Part shown: in pieces, positions 1 through 8,477 of the stretch | How positions within the stretch are numbered: position 1 is the stretch's first letter | Layout: each line of letters begins with the position of its first letter | DNA from: Aridibaculum aurantiacum | GTDB taxonomy: Bacteria > Bacteroidota > Bacteroidia > Chitinophagales > Chitinophagaceae | NCBI RefSeq assembly: GCF_017355875.1 | Contig: NZ_JAFEWC010000001.1 | Coordinates: forward strand, 1,798,001 to 1,862,000 | Direction: 5' to 3' | DNA: 64,000 bases | Program-made: the position numbers and the translations under genes | Notes under the pieces: generated by a model | What the model was told of the DNA's origin: nothing | Seen by the model: only the letters and a program-made list of their open reading frames with translations | The model's database searches: none

Positions 1-243
1 CTCCACGTACGAGTACTTCTCGTGGTCCATCAGGAAGCCAATGGCATTGCCGCTTTTACCACAGCCAAAGCACTTATAGATTTCCTTACTTGGAGATACA
101 GTGAAAGAAGGAGATTTCTCGTTGTGGAATGGACAATTCCCCAAATAATTGGCTCCACGCTTCTTAAGTTTCACAAATTCACCAACAATTTCCACAATAT
201 CAATCCGGCTGGTAATCTGTTGTATGGTGTTAGGGGTAATCAT
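1..243 (-). CDS. dnaG: DNA primase DnaG, N-terminal part (cut by window edge)
   Basis: This is the first 81 codons of DNA primase, which makes RNA primers at the replication fork. The ATG is the complement of 241-243 and the protein begins MITPNTIQQITSRIDIVEIV. It carries the CHC2 zinc ribbon of DnaG: a CPFH pair, a phenylalanine- and serine-rich turn (NEKSPSF), then CFGC, followed by GKSGNAIGFLM. The catalytic TOPRIM domain lies outside the window. No intact + strand gene competes with it here. The identification rests on the diagnostic zinc-binding segment. Confidence 0.95.
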   Translation of the reverse strand, partial: MITPNTIQQITSRIDIVEIVGEFVKLKKRGANYLGNCPFHNEKSPSFTVSPSKEIYKCFGCGKSGNAIGFLMDHEKYSYVE

Positions 244-299
244 CTCTCTTCTTTCGCTCAGGTTTAGGCGCGAATATCCGCTAATATGCTCATAAACAT

Positions 300-490
300 C
301 TGAATTACTATGGGGCTGGAAGCTTCTTCAAAGTTTTTTTAACATGGCTAGCGCAAACCTGAAGTTTGGCATAAAGTTTTAGATACAATAAGTAAGAAAG
401 ACAATCACATCTCGATATAAATTTTTAGGGGGTTTTTTCATGTTAGGTTAAACGTTGCCCTCCGCTTCTGCGGAGGGTTTCTTTTTTTAT
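300..490 (+). ncRNA. Candidate small RNA or leader ending in a terminator
   Basis: No ORF was found between the divergent dnaG start (243) and the response regulator start (560). A strong + strand terminator nevertheless sits at 458-487, so some + strand transcript must end there. The run 300-457 is A/T-rich and the 5' end cannot be placed; no clear TAnnTTTG element was found. It may be a small RNA, or a leader whose terminator is bypassed under some conditions to express the response regulator. The boundaries given are approximate. Confidence 0.35.
458..487 (+). terminator. Rho-independent terminator
   Basis: The perfect 8-bp stem CCCTCCGC (458-465) / GCGGAGGG (470-477) encloses a TTCT loop and is followed by a T-rich run. 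The complement has no T run, so it acts on the + strand, upstream of the response regulator at 560. Confidence 0.85.
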
Positions 491-559
491 ATCCTTTTAG
501 GACTGTTTTTTGCTAGTAAAGGGATACTTACTTTACGCATTAAATGAAATAAGTAAAAT

Positions 560-1012
560 ATGAGTTCTACCCCTTCTTCCAAATTACGCATTTTACTTGC
601 CGATGATGATACGGATGATTCCTTCTTGTTCAATGAAGCTCTTGAACAATCAGAAATACCTGTAGACTTTACGCATGCGGAAGACGGTAATGCTCTTATA
701 GAAATGCTGCACACTACCAACAAGCCTGACCTTCTTTTCCTGGATGTGAATATGCCTTATAAGAACGGGATTGAGTGTTTGCAGGAAATAAGAGCGAAGG
801 AAGAGTTTCAAGATATGCCCATCATTATCTATTCTACTACCAATTACAAAATGAACATAGATGCGTGTTATGAAAAAGGCGCGGATCTGTACGTAGTTAA
901 GCCCAGCACTTTTGAGGATATCATGAAAATGATACGCAAGGTGTGTAGCAGGGACTGGTTCAGGAAAAAGAAACCTTCGCCAGAAGGCTTTATTTTAAGT
1001 GACTTTGAATAG
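560..1012 (+). CDS. Single-domain response regulator (CheY/Rcp1-like)
   Basis: This 150-residue receiver domain has no output domain. The acidic pocket DDD is at 15-17, the phospho-acceptor Asp is at 62 (LFLDVNMP), the conserved Ser/Thr is at about 92-93 and the Lys is at 114 (VVKPS). Proteins of this kind usually pass phosphate from bacteriophytochrome-type or PAS histidine kinases, or act by protein-protein contact. A short basic tail follows residue 130. No kinase is adjacent; the PAS kinase at 44.8 kb lies far away and any pairing would be a guess. Confidence 0.9.
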   Translation: MSSTPSSKLRILLADDDTDDSFLFNEALEQSEIPVDFTHAEDGNALIEMLHTTNKPDLLFLDVNMPYKNGIECLQEIRAKEEFQDMPIIIYSTTNYKMNIDACYEKGADLYVVKPSTFEDIMKMIRKVCSRDWFRKKKPSPEGFILSDFE

Positions 1013-1136
1013 TTGAGGAAATTATTCTACTTGCATTGATACTAAGGGAGCTTCTTGTTTAGTCATTCAAATTAGCCTTTCTATTTATTGTTAACATATA
1101 TCATGGTGTTTCAATTGCGATGTCATAGCAACACCT

Positions 1137-1412
1137 ATGATAAAAGAAGTTATTAAAGATGAGCAACTTGTAAGTATGCTCAAAGCGCATCAGCCTAAGT
1201 CCATTGAACTTGCTTACGAAAAATATGGTGCTGCTTTATATGGCTGTATTCTGCAGTGGGTAAAAGACGAAGGTGTTGCTGCAACTGTTCTCGAAAAAAC
1301 TTTCATAGAATTATGGCATACCTGCCAGCATATAAACTGCCATAAGCACAATATCTTCTGCCTGATGTACAGTATAGCCAGGCGACTTGCCAATGGCAAA
1401 GCTGAACGCTAA
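1137..1412 (+). CDS. Sigma-70 region 2-only protein (truncated ECF-like)
   Basis: The 91 residues align with region 2 of ECF sigma factors. An N-terminal helix with YEKYGAALYGCILQWVKDE is followed by VLEKTFIELWHTC and a C-terminal MYSIARRLANGK that matches the usual end of region 2. Region 4 (the -35-binding helix-turn-helix) is absent. The stop is immediate, and no continuation of region 4 is visible in any + frame up to the peptidase gene at 1505, so a simple frameshift is unlikely. It could be a decaying sigma factor, a partner of a separately encoded region 4, or a core-polymerase decoy. Confidence 0.6.
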   Translation: MIKEVIKDEQLVSMLKAHQPKSIELAYEKYGAALYGCILQWVKDEGVAATVLEKTFIELWHTCQHINCHKHNIFCLMYSIARRLANGKAER

Positions 1413-1504
1413 TATTATTTCTCCTGCTTTTATATTCTTTCTTCTTTTACAGGCTTCACTTAAATTAGTGTATCTAAAAGATCATCAAACAATAAAGCTT
1501 GATT

Positions 1505-3541
1505 ATGAAAATTTCAAAACTTCTAGCTGCCACTATGCTGGTGACTGCAACCGGTGCCCAGGCCGATCCTGGTAATATTCCTCCAGACAAAGGGAAATAC
1601 ATTGACAAGGCTAACATGGATATGAGCGTGAAGCCTGGCGATAATTTTTACCTATATGCGAATGGTAACTGGCTTCGCAACAACCCCATTCCAGGCAGTA
1701 AAACGCGCTGGGGTTCTTTCGATGTTTTACGTGAAGAAAGCTCGCAGCGTATGCGTGCTTTATTAGAAGAAGCAGCAGCAAATCGCAATAAGAACCGCAT
1801 AAACCAAATGATCGGCGACTTCTACCTGAGTGCTATGGACAGCGCAGCGATAGAGGCTTCAGGCATTCAACCCATAAAAGCAGAATTGGATAGGATTAAT
1901 GACCTGAAGAATTCTCAAGCGGTATTGGTGGAAATAGCCAGCCTTCGCACCCGCGCTTTGGGCAGCCCACTCTTTGGGATGTTTGTAGCACAGGACCGCA
2001 AAAATGTGAACCAGTACATTCCGCAGCTAAGCCAGGGTGGTACTACATTGCCAGATAAAGATTATTACATAAAAGATGATCCGCGCAGCATGCGCATAAG
2101 AGAAGCGTACAGCAACTATGTGTATCGCTTGTTTATGCTTGCCGGGGAAGATGCCACCAGCGCGTCGTACAGTGCAGATGCTGTTATACGCCTGGAAACA
2201 GCATTGGCAAAAAGCCAGTACAGCCGTGTGGAAATGCGTGATCCATATAAGCTGTACAACAAGTTTGCTATTAAAGATCTTTCTGCTACCACACCTTCTA
2301 TCAACTGGAACAATATGCTGGTGCAAATGAAAGTGGTTGGAGCAGATAGCGTGTTGGTAAACAATCCATCATTCTTCAAAACAGCTGACTTGTTGCTTAC
2401 AGCACTTCCACTACGCGACTGGAAGGCATATTTGAAATGGAATGTTTTGAAGACGGCTGCACCATATTTGTCCTCTGCGTTTGTAGAAGAAAATTTTAAA
2501 TACAACCAGGTGCTTACGGGGCAAAAAGAACAAACACCTCGTTGGCAGCGTATGGCTGCTGTTATTGACCAGTCGCTGGGCGAAATGCTTGGGCAGTTGT
2601 ATGTAGAGAAATACTTCAGACCAGAAGCAAAGCAACGTATGCAGGAACTGGTGAATAATCTTGCTACCACTTTTGAGCAACGCATCAATCGCCTTGACTG
2701 GATGAGCGCTGAAACAAAGAAGAGAGGTTTAGAAAAGCTTCATGCATTTACAAAAAAGATAGGCTATCCTGATAAGTGGAAAGATTATGAAGGTGTACAG
2801 GTATCGCGCAACGATTTTGTGAACAACCTGCGTAGTGCACAAACATGGTCGTACAATGAAATGGTGAACCGCATGGGTAAACCTGTTGATCGCACGCAAT
2901 GGTCGATGACGCCGCCAACAGTTAATGCGTATTACAATTCAGCTAATAATGAGATTGTGTTTCCTGCTGCTATCCTGCAGTTTCCATTCTTCGATTTTGG
3001 AGCAGATGATGCTGTGAATTATGGTGGAATAGGAGCAGTTATAGGTCATGAAATGACACATGGTTTTGATGACCAGGGAAGGCAATTTGCTGCTGATGGC
3101 AACCTGAAAGACTGGTGGACAAAAGAGGACGCAGATAAGTTTAAATCGCTTGCAGATAAAGTAGTAGCTCAATACGGCAATTATACTGTACTGGATTCAA
3201 TCAAGGTAAATGGTAGGCTGACACTAGGAGAGAACCTGGCTGACCTTGGTGGTTTGAGTATAGCTTATGAAGCTTTTACAAAGACAAAGCAATTTAAAGA
3301 AGGAAAGAAGATGGATGGCTTTACACCTGCACAACGCTTCTTCCTTAGTTGGGCGCAGGTTTGGAGAAACAATGCACTACCTGAAACACAAGCGCAGCTT
3401 ATACTTACAGATACACACTCACCAGGCATGCATCGCGCCAATGGTCCTGTAGTAAATATGGATGCATGGTACCAGGCGTTTGATGTAAAACCTACTGATA
3501 AGATGTTTGTGCCAAAGGAGCAAAGGATTAGTGTGTGGTAG
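1505..3541 (+). CDS. M13-family zinc endopeptidase (PepO/neprilysin type)
   Basis: This exported or envelope metallopeptidase hydrolyses oligopeptides. The ATG at 1505 gives a Sec signal ending near GAQA; an in-frame TTG at 1499 is less likely. The zinc site is HEMTH at 515-519, with the third ligand Glu576 in ENLADLGG. The substrate-binding NAYYN segment upstream and the terminal W are family hallmarks. The length of 678 residues is normal for M13. It is followed by a terminator shared with the convergent dehydrogenase. Confidence 0.95.
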   Translation: MKISKLLAATMLVTATGAQADPGNIPPDKGKYIDKANMDMSVKPGDNFYLYANGNWLRNNPIPGSKTRWGSFDVLREESSQRMRALLEEAAANRNKNRINQMIGDFYLSAMDSAAIEASGIQPIKAELDRINDLKNSQAVLVEIASLRTRALGSPLFGMFVAQDRKNVNQYIPQLSQGGTTLPDKDYYIKDDPRSMRIREAYSNYVYRLFMLAGEDATSASYSADAVIRLETALAKSQYSRVEMRDPYKLYNKFAIKDLSATTPSINWNNMLVQMKVVGADSVLVNNPSFFKTADLLLTALPLRDWKAYLKWNVLKTAAPYLSSAFVEENFKYNQVLTGQKEQTPRWQRMAAVIDQSLGEMLGQLYVEKYFRPEAKQRMQELVNNLATTFEQRINRLDWMSAETKKRGLEKLHAFTKKIGYPDKWKDYEGVQVSRNDFVNNLRSAQTWSYNEMVNRMGKPVDRTQWSMTPPTVNAYYNSANNEIVFPAAILQFPFFDFGADDAVNYGGIGAVIGHEMTHGFDDQGRQFAADGNLKDWWTKEDADKFKSLADKVVAQYGNYTVLDSIKVNGRLTLGENLADLGGLSIAYEAFTKTKQFKEGKKMDGFTPAQRFFLSWAQVWRNNALPETQAQLILTDTHSPGMHRANGPVVNMDAWYQAFDVKPTDKMFVPKEQRISVW

Positions 3542-3571
3542 AGAGTAAATGCAAAATGAAAAAGTAAAAAG

Positions 3572-3610
3572 AAAAAGGAGCACCATATAAAAGTGCTCCT
3601 TTTTCTTTTT
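3572..3610. terminator. Bidirectional terminator
   Basis: A 12-bp stem AAAAAGGAGCAC (3572-3583) pairs with 3593-3604 around a 9-base loop. T runs flank it on both strands. It serves the convergent M13 peptidase and alcohol dehydrogenase genes. Confidence 0.9.
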
Positions 3611-3639
3611 TAATTTTTACTTTTTAATTTTTCATTTGA
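3605..3639. repeat. Short 7-bp periodic repeat
   Basis: In-phase heptads AATTTTT, ACTTTTT, AATTTTT and CATTTGA occupy 3612-3639, just after the terminator. They resemble the GAATTTT/GACTTTT units at 41823-41857 and belong to the heptad family found in other gaps of this window. Confidence 0.5.
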
Positions 3640-3640
3640 C

Positions 3641-4801
3641 TTACGGTTTCAGCACCACCTTCACGCAGTTGTCTTTTTTCTCGTTGAAAATATCATAAGC
3701 ATGTGCAGCTTCGCTCAGTGGCATGCGGTGACTGATGATATCATCCAGCTTTACTTTTCCTTCTTCTACCCATGAAACTAATTCGTCTATCACACGATGA
3801 ACGGGCGCCTGGCCAGCACGTATGGTTAGTCCTTTTTCAAATATCTGGTGCCAGGGGAAGTTGTCATAAGGATAACCATAAACACCCACAACTGATACCA
3901 CACCACCGCGACGCACGGCTGATAAACACATCCGCAATGCATTGATGGTTCCTTTTTCTAAACGTATAACAGAAGCTACACGGTCAAGAAAATTACGATC
4001 AGCTTCCATGCCTACAGCGTCTATAGCTACATCTACACCGCGGCCATTGGTAGCCTGTCGTATTTCTTCCAGCCAGCCATCATTATCTTTTATGTTTATG
4101 ATCTCTGCACTGCAAACAGATGCTGCTACCTGGAGCCTGTAGTCTTCTATATCCAATGCTATTACACGTGATGCACCTTTTAACCATGCCGCTTTTATTG
4201 CCATCAATCCCACAGGCCCGCAGCCAAATACAGCTACTGTTTCACCACCTTTTATTTCACCCCATTCTACAGCCATATAACCAGTAGGGAAGATGTCGGT
4301 TAAGAACAACACCTGTTCATCAGTAAGCGAGTCTGAAACTTTGCGCGGACCAAAATCAGCATATGGCACACGCACATATTCGGCTTGTCCTCCATCGTAA
4401 CCACCGTATAGATCTGTATATCCAAACAAACCGGCTCCTTTATCTGTCATCAATCCACCTTCAGGGCCATAATTTTTTTCGTTGCTGTTTTCGCAATGCG
4501 TAGGCCAGTGGTTTTGGCAGAAATAGCAACCACCACATGCTATGGGGAATGGCACAACCACACGATCTCCTTTCTTCAGTTTGGATACGCCTGTACCAAC
4601 ATCTTCTACTATGCCCATGAACTCATGGCCAAGTACAAGGTCGGTAGGCTGAGGAAACATGCCATTGTATATATGAAGATCAGATCCGCAAATAGCCGTA
4701 GCCGTAACACGAATGATAGCATCACCGGGTTGTTTTATCTCGGGATCGGGTACATTATCTACACTGATGTCTTTTGGTTTGTGAAATACAGCTGCTTTCA
4801 T
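3641..4801 (-). CDS. Zinc-dependent alcohol/formaldehyde dehydrogenase-like oxidoreductase
   Basis: This 386-residue medium-chain dehydrogenase is of the glutathione-independent formaldehyde dehydrogenase/threonine dehydrogenase-like type. Catalytic zinc residues are Cys38 (ICGSDLH), His59 and Glu60 (GHEF). The structural zinc cysteines are C89, C92, C95 and C103. The NAD(P)-binding loop GCGPVG follows at about 194-199. A long 110-135 insertion with GYTDLYGGYDGGQAEYV is typical of this subgroup. The substrate cannot be fixed from sequence. It is single, with a terminator downstream. Confidence 0.9.
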   Translation of the reverse strand: MKAAVFHKPKDISVDNVPDPEIKQPGDAIIRVTATAICGSDLHIYNGMFPQPTDLVLGHEFMGIVEDVGTGVSKLKKGDRVVVPFPIACGGCYFCQNHWPTHCENSNEKNYGPEGGLMTDKGAGLFGYTDLYGGYDGGQAEYVRVPYADFGPRKVSDSLTDEQVLFLTDIFPTGYMAVEWGEIKGGETVAVFGCGPVGLMAIKAAWLKGASRVIALDIEDYRLQVAASVCSAEIINIKDNDGWLEEIRQATNGRGVDVAIDAVGMEADRNFLDRVASVIRLEKGTINALRMCLSAVRRGGVVSVVGVYGYPYDNFPWHQIFEKGLTIRAGQAPVHRVIDELVSWVEEGKVKLDDIISHRMPLSEAAHAYDIFNEKKDNCVKVVLKP

Positions 4802-4943
4802 TTTCTTGATGAAGTTTATTGATTAATTAGAAAGGGCGGGAACTGTGTTTAAGGCAAAAAACTTATGCCACTATACCAGTGTTTTACTATTGTACAATAA
4901 ACCTTTAAGTTGATTGAACTATAAAAGAGCAAACAGGTGCAAA

Positions 4944-4970
4944 CAAAAAAGCAGCCGGTTTGCGGCTGCT
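4944..4970 (-). terminator. Terminator of ychF
   Basis: On the minus strand the 8-bp stem AGCAGCCG / CGGCTGCT (4970-4963 and 4957-4950) is followed by a run of six T residues (4949-4944). It lies 24 bases after the ychF stop. Confidence 0.85.
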
Positions 4971-4993
4971 TATAAAGATGAATATCGATCTAT

Positions 4994-6094
4994 TTATACA
5001 TTGAAGCGGAAGTGCATGATGTCTCCATCTTCTACCAGGTATTCTTTCCCTTGAACAGCAAGCTTACCATTATCGCGACAAGCAGCTTCAGAACCATATT
5101 TTACAAAGTCATCGTACTTGATAACTTCCGCACGAATGAAACCTTTTTCAAAATCAGTATGAATAACACCTGCAGCCTGCGGTGCAAGCATACCTTTGGT
5201 AATGGTCCAAGCTCTTACTTCCTGCACACCTGCAGTAAAATAGGTAGCAAGGTTTAGCAGGCGGTAAGTTGATTTGATTAAACGAGCCACACCACTTTCA
5301 CTCAAGCCCATATCTTCTAAAAACAACTGCCTGTCTTCGTAGCTCTCCATTACTGCTATCTCACTTTCTATAGCTGCACTTACCAGTAAAATTTCTGCTT
5401 CTTCACCTTTAACAGCTTCTTTTACAGCTTCTGTATGTTTGTTTCCTGAAACAACGCTTTTCTCATCTACGTTACATACATATATCACAGGCTTGCTGGT
5501 AAGTAAAAACAGGTCGCCAAAATGCTTCTCTTTATCTTCTGGTGATACTTCAAAACCACGGGCATTTTTACCTTGCTCCATGTATGCCTTCAGTTGTTTT
5601 ACCAGCTCCAGGCCACGCAACATTTCTTTATCACCCTGCTTCGATAGCTTTTCGTTCTTAGCAATCTTTTTATCAATTGTCTCCAGGTCTTTCAGCTGCA
5701 GTTCGGTATCAATAATCTCTTTATCTCTTACAGGATTTACATTACCATCCACATGTATCACGTTGTCATCTTCAAAGCAACGCAGTACGTGAATGATAGC
5801 ATCGGTGCTTCTGATGTTTCCCAAAAATTGGTTACCTAATCCTTCGCCTTTGCTTGCACCTTTTACCAGTCCTGCTATGTCTACTATTTCTACAGTAGCG
5901 GGCACCACGCGCTGTGGGTTTACCAGTTTTTCAAGCGTTATCAGGCGCTCATCGGGTACAGTGATAACACCTATGTTTGGTTCTATTGTACAAAAAGGAA
6001 AATTTGCAGCAACTGCTTTTGCATTGCTCAATGCGTTGAAGAGTGTTGATTTACCAACATTAGGTAATCCCACTATCCCGGCTTGTAAACCCAT
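4994..6094 (-). CDS. ychF: Obg-like ATPase YchF
   Basis: This universally conserved P-loop NTPase is a ribosome-associated ATPase involved in translation and stress responses. The 366 residues contain the G1 loop GLPNVGKS (9-16), the signature NFPFCTIEPN, VDIAGLVKGASKGEGLGNQFL, the coiled-coil arm and a C-terminal TGS domain ending DGDIMHFRFNV. Length and start match the family exactly. A promoter lies at 6162-6194. Confidence 0.97.
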   Translation of the reverse strand: MGLQAGIVGLPNVGKSTLFNALSNAKAVAANFPFCTIEPNIGVITVPDERLITLEKLVNPQRVVPATVEIVDIAGLVKGASKGEGLGNQFLGNIRSTDAIIHVLRCFEDDNVIHVDGNVNPVRDKEIIDTELQLKDLETIDKKIAKNEKLSKQGDKEMLRGLELVKQLKAYMEQGKNARGFEVSPEDKEKHFGDLFLLTSKPVIYVCNVDEKSVVSGNKHTEAVKEAVKGEEAEILLVSAAIESEIAVMESYEDRQLFLEDMGLSESGVARLIKSTYRLLNLATYFTAGVQEVRAWTITKGMLAPQAAGVIHTDFEKGFIRAEVIKYDDFVKYGSEAACRDNGKLAVQGKEYLVEDGDIMHFRFNV

Positions 6095-6161
6095 TTCTAA
6101 AAGAGATTTTTGATTTCAGATTGCAGCCAGCTGCTAAAACAGCCAACTGCATTTAAGCGCG

Positions 6162-6194
6162 CAAAAGTAGGTATTGAAGGTGAGAAATGACAAT
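6162..6194 (-). promoter_or_regulatory. Bacteroidota-type promoter for ychF
   Basis: On the minus strand a -7 element TACTTTTG (complement of 6162-6169) matches TAnnTTTG, with ATTG as a weak -33 element 21 bases upstream (6191-6194). The implied leader is about 60 bases. Confidence 0.55.
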
Positions 6195-6346
6195 CGCTTT
6201 AAATGTTTAGCGTTTCGTGTTCCGGCTGTACTGCCAGTAATAAATTTTCCGGTGATAGTACATCAGGCTCTTTTTCAATAAAGTTGTATGTTGTAGCCGC
6301 ATCACCTGATCGGCAAATACTACTAACACAACAAGACCGCGCACCT

Positions 6347-7609
6347 ATGGCTCTAAACTATGTCTGGCTTTTCTTCTTCTTAATTTCATTTGTGGTGGCT
6401 TTGGTTAAGCTGTTCTTGCCGGCTTCCATGGGTGGCGATATCCAGATTTTTTCCAAACTACTTACTGGTGTTTTTGATAGTGCAAAAACAGGATTTGATA
6501 TATCTATTGGATTGGTAGGAATGATGACGCTGTGGCTGGGCATTATGAAAATAGGAGAGCGGGCAGGCATGATTGATATTTTTGCACGTGCTGTACAGCC
6601 CTTTTTTAAAGTATTGTTTCCGGGTGTTCCCAAAGATCATCCTGCCAATGGCAGCGTGATGATGAATTTTTCCGCAAACATGCTGGGGCTGGATAACGCA
6701 GCCACTCCACTTGGGTTGAAGGCGATGAAAGAACTGCAGGAGATAAATCCTACTAAGGATACTGCCAGTAATGCCCAGGTAATGTTTTTGGTACTGAATA
6801 CTGCAGGCATTACCATTATACCCACATCCGTTATTGCCATACGCCAGTCTATGGCTATAGAACAAGGATTGCAAGGTTTCAATGCTGCTGATATATTCCT
6901 GCCTACGCTCATCGTCACATTTATTTCGTTTGTGGCAGGGATGGCATTAGTAGCTTTTTACCAGCGTATCAATCTTTTCAAACTGCCGGTGCTGGTGTTT
7001 TTATTAGGCTTTGGTGGACTGATGGTAGGAGCATATACATGGCTTAAGCAGTTCCCGCCGGAGCAGATGGCCATATACATTGGCATGCTCGGAAGCCTCA
7101 TCATCTTTTCTATTATCATTTCTTTCCTGGTGCTAGGTATGGTAAAGCGGGTAAACGTTTACGATGCATTTATAGAAGGCGCTAAAGAAGGTTTTGGTGT
7201 AGCCATTACCATCATTCCTTACCTGGTAGCTATACTGGTTGCCATCAGTGCGTTTCGCACAACAGGATGCATGGATTACCTGGTGCTTGGTATCGGTAAT
7301 CTTGTTGCTGCTGTAGGTTTAAATACTGATTTTGTACCTGCCTTGCCCGTTGGTTTTATGAAGCCGCTTAGTGGCGGTGGCGCAAGAGGATTGATGGTAG
7401 ATGTGATGAAAACATATGGTGTAGACAGTTTCCAGGGAAAGCTGGCCGCTATCATACAAGGATCTACTGAAACAACTTTTTATGTACTGGCTGTGTACTT
7501 CGGCAGCGTGAACATTAAAAAAGCCCGCCATGCCCTGGTGTGTGGATTATTTGCCGATTTTGTGGCACTGGTTGTTGCTATCATCATAGCTTATATGTTC
7601 TTCAAATGA
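6347..7609 (+). CDS. SpmA-SpmB fusion membrane protein (nucleoside recognition domains)
   Basis: This 420-residue polytopic membrane protein has two 'nucleoside recognition/gate' domains. An SpmA-like half carries NMLGLDNAATPLGLKAM at about residues 106-122. An SpmB-like half ends with GSTETTFYVLAVYFGSV at about 370. In spore formers SpmA and SpmB are separate proteins needed for core dehydration; here they are fused in a presumed non-sporulator, and the transport role is unknown. The ATG at 6347 starts directly at the first membrane helix; an upstream ATG at 6203 would add 48 hydrophilic residues and is less likely. Confidence 0.88.
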   Translation: MALNYVWLFFFLISFVVALVKLFLPASMGGDIQIFSKLLTGVFDSAKTGFDISIGLVGMMTLWLGIMKIGERAGMIDIFARAVQPFFKVLFPGVPKDHPANGSVMMNFSANMLGLDNAATPLGLKAMKELQEINPTKDTASNAQVMFLVLNTAGITIIPTSVIAIRQSMAIEQGLQGFNAADIFLPTLIVTFISFVAGMALVAFYQRINLFKLPVLVFLLGFGGLMVGAYTWLKQFPPEQMAIYIGMLGSLIIFSIIISFLVLGMVKRVNVYDAFIEGAKEGFGVAITIIPYLVAILVAISAFRTTGCMDYLVLGIGNLVAAVGLNTDFVPALPVGFMKPLSGGGARGLMVDVMKTYGVDSFQGKLAAIIQGSTETTFYVLAVYFGSVNIKKARHALVCGLFADFVALVVAIIIAYMFFK

Positions 7610-7794
7610 CCTGGGGTTAAAACTTTCATATATTCTTTATTGGCAGCACCCGCTTCTTCTCATTGTAATGCAGAAGGTTATGAACTTGTTCCATATTTCC
7701 ATGTTCTTTCATGCCGTAACGAAAAGGGCTGGCAACTTCTTTGATTGCAATAGAGGAAGTACAAATGATTTTTACAGAAATAAATCTTAAACGC

Positions 7795-8061
7795 ATGGCA
7801 ACAGATAATGAAAACAGGCAAGGACAAGGTGGTACAGGGGGAGCAGAGCAAACCGGCGGCAATCGCGATGAGCAAAAGAGCCCACTGGCATCCATTGATG
7901 AAGGTCAAAAGCAGGACATAGCTAACCAGGCTGGTGTGGATGAAAATATGATTGCAGATGTGGCAGACACTGGTGCACTAAGTGGAAGAGATGATGCCTC
8001 TGGTGGCACAGGAGAGGGTATGGAAAATACGAGTAGCAATGAAGGCACTGATAGAATGTAG
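7795..8061 (+). CDS. Small acidic, Gly-rich hydrophilic protein, unknown function
   Basis: This is an 88-residue, low-complexity, probably disordered protein rich in Gly, Glu, Asp, Gln and Asn, with no membrane segment. The ATG at 7795 (MATDNENRQG) is preferred over 7741. A hairpin over its stop codon and a terminator at 8093 support a real transcript. No family is recognised. Confidence 0.6.
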   Translation: MATDNENRQGQGGTGGAEQTGGNRDEQKSPLASIDEGQKQDIANQAGVDENMIADVADTGALSGRDDASGGTGEGMENTSSNEGTDRM

Positions 8062-8092
8062 CAGTGCCAGTTTTTGGGTTTAGATGGCTAAT

Positions 8093-8126
8093 GCGGGTGG
8101 GCAGTTGCTGCTTGCCCGCTTTTTTA
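8093..8126 (+). terminator. Rho-independent terminator
   Basis: GCGGG (8093-8097) pairs with CCCGC (8115-8119), with an inner GCAG/CTGC pairing, followed by seven T residues. It ends the transcript of the small acidic gene. A second hairpin, GGCACTG/CAGTGCC, overlaps that gene's stop at 8045-8069. Confidence 0.8.
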
Positions 8127-8143
8127 TTTAGAAGATTGTATAC

Positions 8144-8452
8144 ATGTTTCACCTGATCATTGATATTGATGAAAATAAAGATGCTGCAGGAGTATATGGA
8201 TGTTCCAATTGTGGGGCAACATTGTTTACCGCAAAAAGCCGCTTCAATGCAGGTTGCGGTTTCCCCAGTTTCTACCAGCATATAGAGGATCATGTTGTAT
8301 TTAAGCCTTTAGATACCTATGGCAGGCACAGGATCCAGTTGCTGTGCAGGAGCTGTGGGCAGCACCTTGGTCATCTTTTCAAACATGCTTCCACACCTAC
8401 CAAAGTTCGATATTGTATAAACGAAAAAACCATCAGCTATTTGAATAACTGA
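8144..8452 (+). CDS. msrB: MsrB-like methionine-R-sulfoxide reductase, compact
   Basis: Short (102 residues) member of the MsrB fold, which reduces methionine-R-sulfoxide in proteins. Both zinc CxxC pairs are present (CSNCG and CRSCGQHLGH), as is the catalytic Cys in RYCINE. Differences from canonical MsrB are the missing N-terminal region, GFPSF in place of GWPSF, and RYCINE in place of RYCINS. The start is directly at the conserved sheet. Its last codons lie inside the terminator of the convergent helicase gene. Confidence 0.85.
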   Translation: MFHLIIDIDENKDAAGVYGCSNCGATLFTAKSRFNAGCGFPSFYQHIEDHVVFKPLDTYGRHRIQLLCRSCGQHLGHLFKHASTPTKVRYCINEKTISYLNN

Positions 8453-8455
8453 TGG
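8424..8455 (-). terminator. Terminator of the DEAD-box helicase gene, inside msrB 3' end
   Basis: The stem CCATCAG (8430-8436) / CTGATGG (8449-8455) includes the msrB stop codon. On the minus strand it is followed by six T residues (complement of 8424-8429). The convergent genes therefore share this DNA. Confidence 0.75.
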
Positions 8456-8477
8456 CTTCTTTATAACATTAGAAAGA

